NCBI GenBank assembly: GCA_947631595.1
Contig: CANRLZ010000005.1
Coordinates: 1 to 64,000 of the forward strand
DNA length: 64,000 nucleotides
Source: an uncultured Oscillospiraceae bacterium
GTDB taxonomy: Bacteria; Bacillota; Clostridia; Oscillospirales; Oscillospiraceae
Direction of reading: 5' to 3'
The position numbers and the translations under genes are program-made. Below the pieces are notes generated by a model, which saw only the letters and a list, made by a program, of their open reading frames with translations, made no database searches and had not been told where the DNA came from. Every line of letters starts with the position of its first letter. The first letter of the stretch is position 1. Positions 18,116 to 26,290 of the stretch are shown here, one piece after another.

Positions 18116-18303
18116 TATCCGGCCTATAAATCTTACCTTGTGATCCAGTTAAATGAGCCATGCGTTCAGCGGGATAATGCCGTTTTGAAAGGCGGTGTTG
18201 CCCCGCTTTTCGCTATTTTATTATTCATTCTACCATTTTCAGCCCCGGATTACAAGGTAAGGGTTGCGAGCCGCCTACACTTTGAAACGGGGGTGAAAGC
18301 CGC

Positions 18304-20211
18304 GTGGAACCACAAGCAAAAAGAGACGCTGTGCTTATCGGCCCCGGCATCAACACCATCAGCCCCCGCGTGCTGAAAATCCTTTTGCGGGACAAGGCCA
18401 CAGGCAAAAACATTGTCTGGGCCACGGATAACTATGCCCAACTGGGGGACGAATTTGCCGCCCCCTGCGAGATACTCCCCGAACTCATTACCGGGACCAA
18501 CGCCCACATCATCCAGCCCCGTGTCCGCAAAGGTCAAGCCGAACAGTCCAGCCGCACCCGCAAACGGGGCGAAGTGTTCACCCCTCTCGGGGTCTGCCAA
18601 AAAATGTGTGACCACTTCGACACGGTGTGGGCAAAGGCCGACTGGAAGCGCTATGTGGATGTCCGCTGTCTGGAGATCACCTGCGGCGAGGCGCCGTTCC
18701 TGGTTTCCCGCTATGACGCCGCCACCGGCGAGACCGTGCCTCTGAGCGGACGGATCGGTCTGCTGGACCGGAAGCTCCGGGCGGTGGGCGAGAACGCCGA
18801 AAACGAGGCGGAATGGCTCCGGTGGGCCATCCGGGCGGTGGAAAGCACCTATGGCTACGAGTACCAGGGCGACTCGCTGCTCATTGCCCGGCTCAACGTG
18901 CTGGCGACCTACGGCGACTACCTGCGAAAGCGGTGGAAGCGAGAGCCCACCGCCAAAGAGCAGGCAAAGGTGGCAAACATCATTGCCTGGAACCTCTGGC
19001 AGATGGACGGGCTGAAAAATACCACCCCCATTGGCTCTCTGGAATCCAGAAACTACATACAGCTGACCCTTTTCGGCGACGAAGACCCGGATCCCGGCGG
19101 CCCTATCGCCCGCCGCTGCGTCGCGCGCAACTGGCGGGCCAAACGATCTCAGCCCATCGCGCAAGATCATTCGGAGGAGGTCAGACCGATGAAATTTGAC
19201 TATGTGATCGGAAATCCGCCGTATCAGGATGAAACTTTGGGAGAGAATAAAGGATTTGCGCCGCCTATCTACCATCTTTTTCTTGAGGAAGCATACAAAA
19301 TTTCGGACAGAGTGGAACTTATTCATCCTGCTCGGTTTCTTTTCAATGCTGGTAGCACTCCAAAGGCGTGGAATCAAAAGATGTTGTCAGATCCGCATTT
19401 CAAAGTACTTTATCATGAGCAGGATAGTAGCCATCTGTTCCCCAATACTGATATTAAAGGCGGGGTTGTTATCACTTACCATGATAATGTCAGAGATTTC
19501 GGAGCTATTGTGTCATACACAATGTTTGAAGAACTAAATTCTATACTTCACAAGGTTATAAACAAGAAAGAAAACAGTCTTATGGATATTGTCTATATCC
19601 AGAATAGGTTTAACTTGGAAATCCTGCTTAGCGAGCATCCAGATTTCAAGCAATCTATAGGAAGTAATGGGCGAGATTCTCGTTTAGAAAAAAATATCTT
19701 TGCCAAAATTCCGATATTTACCTCTGATAATAATTCAGACAGCATTAAAGTTGTAGGAGTGTTTGAAAATAAACGTGTATTTCGATATATTGAACGAAAA
19801 TATTTAGATTTTGTTCATGAGAACCTCAAAAAATATAAAGTTGTACTTCCAGTTGCTAATGGTAGTGGAGAGTTTGGACAAGTTTTAAGTTCACCGTTCA
19901 TTGAAGCCCCTTTTGAAGCATATACACGTTCATTCATAGGTATAGGCGCATTTGATACACAAGATGAAGCAGACGCATTGTTAAAGTATCTAAAATCAAA
20001 GTTTTGCCGCTCTATGTTGTCCGTATTAAAAGTTACTCAAATGAACAACAAAGATGTTTGGAAGTACGTCCCCCTCCAGGATTTCACCCCCGCCTCCGAC
20101 ATCGACTGGTCAAAATCCATCCCTGAGATCGACCAACAGCTCTACGCCAAGTACGGCCTGACCCAGGAGGAGATCGACTTCATCGAGTCCCATGTGAAGG
20201 AGATGACGTGA
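18304..20211 (+). CDS. Eco57I-type N6-adenine DNA methyltransferase (RM system)
   Basis: The 635-residue protein has RGEVFTP near residue 98, a motif I-like region (LEITCGEAPFL near 123) and the catalytic NPPYQ motif near 303, as in Eco57I/TaqI-type methylases that modify adenine. The start is GTG. Codons about 297-585 (19190-20060) are far AT-richer than either flank. This is the part expected to hold the target-recognition domain, so specificity was probably exchanged by recombination. The stop overlaps the next start (TGATG), so the two proteins are translationally coupled. It likely protects the host from the partner nuclease. The sequence recognised is unknown. The 188 bases before it hold nothing recognisable. 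Confidence 0.88.
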   Translation: MEPQAKRDAVLIGPGINTISPRVLKILLRDKATGKNIVWATDNYAQLGDEFAAPCEILPELITGTNAHIIQPRVRKGQAEQSSRTRKRGEVFTPLGVCQKMCDHFDTVWAKADWKRYVDVRCLEITCGEAPFLVSRYDAATGETVPLSGRIGLLDRKLRAVGENAENEAEWLRWAIRAVESTYGYEYQGDSLLIARLNVLATYGDYLRKRWKREPTAKEQAKVANIIAWNLWQMDGLKNTTPIGSLESRNYIQLTLFGDEDPDPGGPIARRCVARNWRAKRSQPIAQDHSEEVRPMKFDYVIGNPPYQDETLGENKGFAPPIYHLFLEEAYKISDRVELIHPARFLFNAGSTPKAWNQKMLSDPHFKVLYHEQDSSHLFPNTDIKGGVVITYHDNVRDFGAIVSYTMFEELNSILHKVINKKENSLMDIVYIQNRFNLEILLSEHPDFKQSIGSNGRDSRLEKNIFAKIPIFTSDNNSDSIKVVGVFENKRVFRYIERKYLDFVHENLKKYKVVLPVANGSGEFGQVLSSPFIEAPFEAYTRSFIGIGAFDTQDEADALLKYLKSKFCRSMLSVLKVTQMNNKDVWKYVPLQDFTPASDIDWSKSIPEIDQQLYAKYGLTQEEIDFIESHVKEMT

Positions 20212-23200
20212 TGGCGGCGCCGAAAATCCAGACCACCCAGCGGGTGGTGCCCATGATCTACGCCTACACAACGCCGGACATCCCCAAACACCTCGGCTGG
20301 ACCAAGATCGGTTACACCGAGCAGGATGTAAAGACCCGCATCCGCCAGCAGACCCACACCGCCGATATCGACTTCCACGAGGAGTGGCGGGGCAATGCCA
20401 CCTTTGAAGACGGCAGCGGGGAGAGCTTTACCGACCACGATTTCCACGCCTATCTCGCCAAGCTGGACGTGGCGCGCAAGGCGGGCACCGAGTGGTTTTA
20501 CATCTCCGGCCCCGCCTCCCACGGCCATTTCATCACCTTCCGCGCTACCAGAGGCATTCTGGAGGCCCTGGACGCCGTCGTGCCCTACAAGCTCCGCCGG
20601 GAGCAGTCCGAGGCGGTGGAGCGGACGGCCCGCTACGCCCAGTCCCACCCGCGGGGCGAGTTCCTCTGGAACGCCAAGCCCCGGTTCGGCAAGACCCTGT
20701 CCGTCTATGATCTCTGCAAGACCATTCAGGCTCAGAATGTCCTCATCGTCACCAACCGCCCCGCCATCGCCAACTCCTGGTATTCCGACTACGCGCGGTT
20801 CCTGGGCGTCCAGTCGGGCTACCGGTTTGTCAGCGAGGTGGACGCCCTCAAGGGGAAGAAGTTTGTCCTCAGCCGGGAGGAGTATGTCAGCCTGGTGCGG
20901 AAGATGGGCGAAGGTGAGGCCCCCCGCTGCATCGAGTTCGTCAGCCTGCAGGATCTGAAGGGCTCTATCTACTTCGGCGGCGGCTTTGACAAGCTGAGGG
21001 AGATCCGGGACATGGTCTGGGATGTGCTGGTCATCGACGAGGCCCACGAGGGCGTGGACACCTACAAGACCGATGTGGCCTTCAACCAGATCAAGCGGGA
21101 ATTCACCCTGCACCTGTCCGGCACCCCCTTTAAGGCCCTGGCCAATGACAAATTCGAGCAGGAGGCCATCTTCAACTGGACCTATGCCGACGAGCAGGCG
21201 GCTAAGCGGAATTGGGACGCCTCCGGCGAGGAGGAGAACCCCTACGCCAACCTCCCCCGGCTCAATCTGTTCACCTATCAGATGTCTGAGATCGTCAAGG
21301 ACGAGCTGGAACAGGGCATTGAGATCCAGGGGGAGACGGAGGAGTACGCCTTCGACCTGAATGAATTTTTCTCCACCAACGCCGCCGGGAGATTTGTCCA
21401 CGAGAGCTCGGTGGATAAGTTTTTGGATGCCCTGACCACCCAGTCCAAGTTTCCCTTCTCCACCCCGGAGCTGCGGACTGAATTGAAACACACCTTCTGG
21501 CTCCTGAACCGGGTGGACAGCGCCAAGGCTCTGGCCAAAAAGCTGGAGGCCCACCCGGTGTTCGGGACATACAAGGTCGTTCTGGCCGCCGGGGACGGGC
21601 GGCTGGACGACGCGGAGGAGATCCAGAAGTCCTTTGATAAGGTGAAGGCGGCCATCGGGCAATATGATAAGACCATCACCCTCTCCGTGGGACAGCTCAC
21701 CACCGGCGTGACCATCCCGGAGTGGACGGCGGTGCTGATGCTCAGCGGCATCAGAAGTCCCGCCCTCTATATGCAGGCGGCCTTCCGGGCCCAGAACCCC
21801 TGCCTCTTTTCCGCGGGCGGGCAGTTTTTCCGCAAGGAAAACGCCTATGTCTTCGATTTTGACCCCGCCAGGACGCTGACCATCTTTGAGGAGTTCGCCA
21901 ACGACTTGAGCCGCGACACCGCCGATGGCCGGGGCGACGCCGACATCCGCAAGCGGCACATCCGGGAGCTTCTGAACTTCTTCCCCGTCATCGGCGAGGA
22001 TGAAAAGGGCGAGATGGTGGAGCTGGACGCGGAAAAGGTGCTGTCCATCCCCCGGAGGATCCGCTCCCAAGAGGTAGTCCGCCGTGGCTTTATGAGCGAT
22101 TTCCTGTTCCAGAATGTGAGCAATGTGTTCCACGCGCCCCAGGCTGTGCTGGATATCATCAGCAGCCTCACGCCGGTCCAGGAGCCGAAGCGGGACTTGG
22201 GGATGGACCCCGGCGCCGCCGTGGAACTGTCCATCAACGAAAACGGCGAGGTGGAGTTGGCGGAAGACTATGTCATCGGAAAGTCCGCTGAGGTGTTTGG
22301 CGAGAAGATCTTTGGCGTGAGCCGGGACTTTGAGGACACGGTGGCCGACCTCTTGAAGCGGTCCGCCGAAAAGCCCAGGGATGAGACCCTGGAAAATCTG
22401 AAAAAGCAGTTCCAGCGGGAGACCGCGGCCCCCATTTTGCAGACCACCCAGGAGAAGTATACCGAGGGACTGAAGGCCTCTGATATCAAGCGGCTGGAGA
22501 GGAAGCTCCACGAGGACGCCGACCGAATGGTAGGCGCCGCCTATGGGGAGCTGTCTATCCAGCGGAAAATGCTGGAAAAAGAGCGGCAGGAGGCTCTGGC
22601 CGCCGCGCCCGCCCACCGTCAGGAGCAGGTAAACCGGGAGTACGACCAGCGGCAGCGGGAGGCCGTGGAGAGCTTCGCCCAGCAGCTCCATGAATTGGGG
22701 CAAGACTATCAGCAGTCCGCGGCCACCGAGGTGGTCAGGACCGTGGAGACCCAAAAGAAGGAGCGGGAGAAAAAGGGCATTGAGGACGCCGTGAAGGACC
22801 ACCTGCGGGGCTTCTCCCGCACCATCCCCTCCTTCCTCATGGCCTATGGACACGAAGGCGTAACGCTGGAAAACTTCGACGCCATCATCCCCGGCGACGT
22901 GTTCCTGGAGGTCACCAGCATCACCCTGGAGCAGTTTCGTTTCCTCCGGGACGGCGGCCCTTATACGGATGAAAACGGGGAGGAAAAGCATTTCGAGGGC
23001 AAGCTCTTTGACCCCGTGGTTTTCAACGATTCGGTGAAGGAATTTTTGCGCCTGAGAGCCAAGCTGGTCGATTACTTTGACGAGGGGCAGACAGAGGACA
23101 TCTTCGACTACATCCCACCCCAGAGGACAAACCAGATCTTTACCCCCAAGCGGGTGGTGCAGCAGATGGTGGATCTGCTGGAGAAGGAATATCCCGGCTG

Positions 23201-23525
23201 CTTTGACGACCCGGACAGGACCTTTGCCGACCTCTACATGAAGTCCGGGCTCTACATCGCGGAGATCGTCAAGCGGCTCTACCGCAGCGAGGAGATGAAG
23301 CGCCGCTGCCCGGACGGAGGAGAGCGGCTGCGGCATATCTTCGCCAGACAGGTCTACGGTCTGGCCCCTACGGAGATCATCTACCGCATCGCCACCAATT
23401 TTATCCTGGGCTTTCGTGATGAGATCCCCATTGACGTCCACAACTTCCGCAAGCTGGACGCTTTGGAATACGCCAAGGCGGGAACCTTGGAGCAGAAGCT
23501 GGACGAAGTATTTGGGGGCGCTTAA
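20211..23525 (+). CDS. GIY-YIG nuclease / SF2 helicase restriction protein with degenerate methylase domain
   Basis: The 1,104-residue protein has three parts. Residues about 15-110 look like a T5orf172/GIY-YIG nuclease (IYAYTTPDI...GWTKIGYTEQDVKTRI). Residues about 125-580 form an SF2 helicase with AKPRFGKT (Walker A), VIDEAHEG (motif II), HLSGTPFKA (motif III) and a C-terminal RecA-like domain ending in QAAFRAQNP. A coiled, charged linker (about 700-860) leads to a C-terminal methylase-like domain (QIFTPKRVVQQMVD, then FADLYMKSG in place of the usual motif I). It is coupled to the methyltransferase gene by a one-base overlap and is the likely restriction component. DNA cleavage is inferred. 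Confidence 0.85.
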   Translation: MAAPKIQTTQRVVPMIYAYTTPDIPKHLGWTKIGYTEQDVKTRIRQQTHTADIDFHEEWRGNATFEDGSGESFTDHDFHAYLAKLDVARKAGTEWFYISGPASHGHFITFRATRGILEALDAVVPYKLRREQSEAVERTARYAQSHPRGEFLWNAKPRFGKTLSVYDLCKTIQAQNVLIVTNRPAIANSWYSDYARFLGVQSGYRFVSEVDALKGKKFVLSREEYVSLVRKMGEGEAPRCIEFVSLQDLKGSIYFGGGFDKLREIRDMVWDVLVIDEAHEGVDTYKTDVAFNQIKREFTLHLSGTPFKALANDKFEQEAIFNWTYADEQAAKRNWDASGEEENPYANLPRLNLFTYQMSEIVKDELEQGIEIQGETEEYAFDLNEFFSTNAAGRFVHESSVDKFLDALTTQSKFPFSTPELRTELKHTFWLLNRVDSAKALAKKLEAHPVFGTYKVVLAAGDGRLDDAEEIQKSFDKVKAAIGQYDKTITLSVGQLTTGVTIPEWTAVLMLSGIRSPALYMQAAFRAQNPCLFSAGGQFFRKENAYVFDFDPARTLTIFEEFANDLSRDTADGRGDADIRKRHIRELLNFFPVIGEDEKGEMVELDAEKVLSIPRRIRSQEVVRRGFMSDFLFQNVSNVFHAPQAVLDIISSLTPVQEPKRDLGMDPGAAVELSINENGEVELAEDYVIGKSAEVFGEKIFGVSRDFEDTVADLLKRSAEKPRDETLENLKKQFQRETAAPILQTTQEKYTEGLKASDIKRLERKLHEDADRMVGAAYGELSIQRKMLEKERQEALAAAPAHRQEQVNREYDQRQREAVESFAQQLHELGQDYQQSAATEVVRTVETQKKEREKKGIEDAVKDHLRGFSRTIPSFLMAYGHEGVTLENFDAIIPGDVFLEVTSITLEQFRFLRDGGPYTDENGEEKHFEGKLFDPVVFNDSVKEFLRLRAKLVDYFDEGQTEDIFDYIPPQRTNQIFTPKRVVQQMVDLLEKEYPGCFDDPDRTFADLYMKSGLYIAEIVKRLYRSEEMKRRCPDGGERLRHIFARQVYGLAPTEIIYRIATNFILGFRDEIPIDVHNFRKLDALEYAKAGTLEQKLDEVFGGA

Positions 23526-23546
23526 AAGCGTTCTCGCGCACATAGA

Positions 23547-23582
23547 AAAGGGCGGCAGTTCATTGTGACTGACGCCCTTTTC
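23547..23582 (+). terminator. terminator of the RM operon
   Basis: AAAGGGCG pairs with CGCCCTTT and an inner CAGT pairs with ACTG, with a short T-run after. It lies about 20 bases past the stop of the helicase gene. Confidence 0.65.
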
Positions 23583-23698
23583 CTAAGCGAAGATCCTTTT
23601 CCAAGTAGGCCGCCTAAAATCCCGTTTAAAGGCGCTTGGGTCATTACCAAATTCAAACTGACTTCTCCTCTCTTTTTTTCTGATCAACAACATTGCTT

Positions 23699-24670
23699 TT
23701 ATCCTTGATCTATCAGCATTAGCGCATCCTCCGCCGTGATTGTCCCCGCCAGGTAATCATCCCTGGCCTTGGTCGCCCGGTCCAGCCAGGCATAGTATTC
23801 GGCGTAGCTCAGATCCTTCCCGGAGGGTTTCTGATTATAGTACGCTGTCCGCTCGTAGCGCTTATACATCTTCCGCTTGGCCCGGTCGAATGTCTCCACG
23901 ACCTCATCGCGCTGGGCCTCCAGCCTGTGCTTGAGGATCGGCCCCCAGTGCTTGCAGGTCTTGCCGTCCTTCAGGATGCGGTCGCAGTAGAGGGTCCGGC
24001 TCTTCGTCCTGGGCACAAAGTACCGGCCGCAGCATTGGCAAAAAGCCACGCTGGTCTTTCCGGCAACGAAGCGCAGGAGGAGGAAATGGTAGTAGTCCAC
24101 CGCCGAGCGGAAGTGATACCGCGAGGAAAGGCCCTCGCCGACGGTCAAAACTTCTGTCACCGGCAGCTCCCACAGCCCCTCATACTTCTCCGGGTCAAGG
24201 GGCTTTTTCTCCGCCAGGTCGTGCAGCACCTCGCTGACCACGAACTGGAACAACATCAGTTCCTCCAGCGCAGCGACCAACTCATTGCAAATTTGGACGC
24301 GGCGTTGATGGGCGCCATCATCGGCGGGCAAGTCCTCTATCGCGGTGCGTAGGAGCAGCCCGTGGAGAGGGCTTTCCCCAGTCAGTGTGCTGACTAAATC
24401 ATCCACTGTCTCCATAATAAACGCATAGACATTCGGGTTGACCAGTCCCGGTGTGGACCGGCTCCCGTTATCTACGCACAGGAACGCCACCGAGGTGCGG
24501 ATCAGATCCACCACCTGGGCGTATGGCCCAAAACTTAACTCGGAAAACAAGAGCAACTCGTCCTGAATAGTCGTATCCTCCAGAGAGGCTTCGCCGGCCG
24601 GCCCGGTGAGGTCTCTCTTTATTTTCCCCTTGGGCAGCAAGGTGACATACAGGCCAAAGTCCTTCCCCAT
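23699..24670 (-). CDS. DUF6076 family protein with zinc ribbon
   Basis: The 323-residue protein carries a zinc-binding pattern near residues 207-240 (CQCCGRYF, then YCDRILKDGKTCKHWG), the hallmark of DUF6076 proteins, which are common in mobilizable elements of gut Firmicutes and have no known function. The ATG at 24670 has GAGGAGGG just upstream, so a longer in-frame reading to 25186 is rejected. It is divergent from the RepA-like ATPase across a 144-bp region containing an inverted repeat. A regulatory or maintenance role in the element is possible but unproven. Confidence 0.75.
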   Translation of the reverse strand: MGKDFGLYVTLLPKGKIKRDLTGPAGEASLEDTTIQDELLLFSELSFGPYAQVVDLIRTSVAFLCVDNGSRSTPGLVNPNVYAFIMETVDDLVSTLTGESPLHGLLLRTAIEDLPADDGAHQRRVQICNELVAALEELMLFQFVVSEVLHDLAEKKPLDPEKYEGLWELPVTEVLTVGEGLSSRYHFRSAVDYYHFLLLRFVAGKTSVAFCQCCGRYFVPRTKSRTLYCDRILKDGKTCKHWGPILKHRLEAQRDEVVETFDRAKRKMYKRYERTAYYNQKPSGKDLSYAEYYAWLDRATKARDDYLAGTITAEDALMLIDQG

Positions 24671-24691
24671 GGCGCGGCCCTCCTCTGTCTT

Positions 24692-24727
24692 AAAGTGATT
24701 TTTGCTCAAAGGGTTGAAAATCACTTT
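24692..24727. repeat. 11-bp inverted repeat in a divergent promoter region
   Basis: AAAGTGATTTT (24692-24702) and AAAATCACTTT (24717-24727) are perfect inverse copies separated by 14 bases, between the DUF6076 gene and the ATPase gene. It could be an operator, an mRNA hairpin, or part of a replication origin for the adjacent RepA-like protein. Confidence 0.6.
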
Positions 24728-24814
24728 TTCATTTAGCCATTTTTCTTTCCCCTGTATTCTAACACAGGATGGCCGTCCCGCCAAGGATCCGTAAAAAGAA
24801 GGAGGAGGAATTCT

Positions 24815-25888
24815 ATGACCCAAGGAAAACATCTCAACACCATCGACGGCGCGACGCTTATGTCCCAGCCGCTCCGCCCGCCCAACTTCATTGTGGACCC
24901 TCTGCTCAGTCAGGGGCTGCACATCCTGGCCGGTTCCCCCAAGGTGGGCAAGTCCTGGCTGGCCCTGTGGCTGGCGGTAACGGTGGCCAAGGGCGAGCCA
25001 ATCTGGGGAATGACCGTGAAACCCGGCTCTGCCCTCTATCTCTGTCTGGAGGACTCCCAGCTCCGCATCCAGAACCGGCTGTTCCAAATCACCGAGGACG
25101 CTCCCTCCACGGTCCATTTCTGCACCGAGGCCGCTCCGCTGGGCCGTGGACTGGAAGAACAGCTGGAAAATTTTCTGGCCGAGCACCCGGACACGGTGCT
25201 GGTCATCATTGACACGCTCCAGATGGTTCGCAGTACACGCTACGACAACACCTACGCCAACGACTATCGGGACCTCTCCGTATTAAAGCGACTGGCGGAT
25301 CGTCACAGCCTTGCCATCCTGCTCATCCACCACCTGCGGAAGGAACCCGCTGAGGATGTGTTCAACCGCATTTCCGGGACCACCGCCATCAGCGGCGCTG
25401 TGGACACCAGCTTCACGCTGGTGGAGGAGCGCCGGGGCAGCCGACGGGCCAAGCTCTTCTGCGTGGGCCGGGACATCGAGTACCGGGAAATGGGGCTGGA
25501 ACGGAACGCTGATAACGTCTGGGCGGTGGTCTCAGACAGCAGGGACGCGCCGGAGCTGCTGGAGGACAAGGTCGTTTCTCTTCTCTCTGGACTCATGGAG
25601 GACAGAGGAAAGCTTATCGGCACTCCCACTGAACTGGCCGAAGCTATTGACCCTGATGGCGCAGAAGGCATTTTGCCTAAAACGCTCTCCCGCCGGATCG
25701 TCCAAAGCGTTGACGCGCTAAGCAAAAGGGGTATCACGGTCGCTCTCCGCAGGAGCAACGGCAGGCGCCTCATCGAGCTCCACCGTGCCGACAGTGCCGA
25801 CAAATCCGACCCCGGAACAGTTGACCCTGTCGGCACTGAGGAGGAGCGTTCAGGGCAGGTTTGCCCACCCTTGGTGGGGCAAGCATAG
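24815..25888 (+). CDS. RepA-like AAA ATPase (DnaB/RecA-type helicase fold)
   Basis: The 357-residue protein has Walker A (AGSPKVGKSW near residue 41), Walker B (VLVIIDTLQ near 132) and the ISGTTAISGAVDT segment of RepA/RSF1010-type hexameric helicases. The C-terminal third is charged and may bind DNA or a partner. In IMEs and small plasmids such proteins support replication of the excised form. It is the first gene of the mobilization operon, 81 bases before mobC, and starts after GGAGGAGG. If it supports replication of a circular form, the element could survive excision, which matters for the spoVT model. Confidence 0.85.
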   Translation: MTQGKHLNTIDGATLMSQPLRPPNFIVDPLLSQGLHILAGSPKVGKSWLALWLAVTVAKGEPIWGMTVKPGSALYLCLEDSQLRIQNRLFQITEDAPSTVHFCTEAAPLGRGLEEQLENFLAEHPDTVLVIIDTLQMVRSTRYDNTYANDYRDLSVLKRLADRHSLAILLIHHLRKEPAEDVFNRISGTTAISGAVDTSFTLVEERRGSRRAKLFCVGRDIEYREMGLERNADNVWAVVSDSRDAPELLEDKVVSLLSGLMEDRGKLIGTPTELAEAIDPDGAEGILPKTLSRRIVQSVDALSKRGITVALRRSNGRRLIELHRADSADKSDPGTVDPVGTEEERSGQVCPPLVGQA

Positions 25889-25969
25889 CGCTCGGCTATA
25901 CGCCGGACACGTTTCGGGGCGCTGCCCCGTACCCCAGTCCCCTGCGAGGGAAGGTAGGAGGAAGGATAA
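25889..25969 (+). other. candidate origin of transfer (oriT)
   Basis: The gap directly before mobC contains a perfect small inverted repeat CGGGGC-GCT-GCCCCG (25915-25929) followed by TACCCC. Another hairpin-like CCACCC-TTG-GTGGGG lies at 25865-25879, within the end of the previous gene. Position beside mobC and the relaxase is typical for oriT. The nick site is not determined. Confidence 0.5.
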
Positions 25970-26290
25970 ATGCCAAGAGAAAAGCAAAAGACGGATATTA
26001 TTACCATGAGGATACAGCCAGAGTTCAAAGCGATCATTCAGCAGAAAGCACGGGAGGCCAACATGACCCTGACCAACTACCTCTGCATCTGCGGCCTGGG
26101 TCAGCAGATCGTCCGGGTGGGCGGTCTGGACGAGGTGCTGCATGAGCTGAAAGCCCAGGGCCGCAATCTCAACCAGCTCACCACGCTGGCCCACATGGGC
26201 AAGCTCAAGGTCCTCCGTGGGGATGACCTGGTGGAGGGCTACGCCAAGCTGGCCGCCCAGGTGAGCGAGTTGGTGAGGATGGTGAAGTGA
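25970..26290 (+). CDS. mobC: MobC-like relaxosome accessory protein
   Basis: The 106-residue protein has an N-terminal ribbon-helix-helix-like segment (TDIITMRIQPEFKAIIQQKA...MTLTNYL) and the C-terminal helical part typical of plasmid MobC proteins, which bind oriT and help the relaxase melt and nick DNA. GGAGGAAGG precedes the ATG. Its stop is immediately followed by the relaxase ATG, so the two are co-translated. Confidence 0.85.
   Translation: MPREKQKTDIITMRIQPEFKAIIQQKAREANMTLTNYLCICGLGQQIVRVGGLDEVLHELKAQGRNLNQLTTLAHMGKLKVLRGDDLVEGYAKLAAQVSELVRMVK

Noticed and set aside
20142-23543. A minus-strand open frame of 1,133 codons
   Set aside because: Antisense shadow of the helicase gene, rich in Leu/Gly/His with no recognised domain, while the plus strand has clear helicase motifs and coupled translation.
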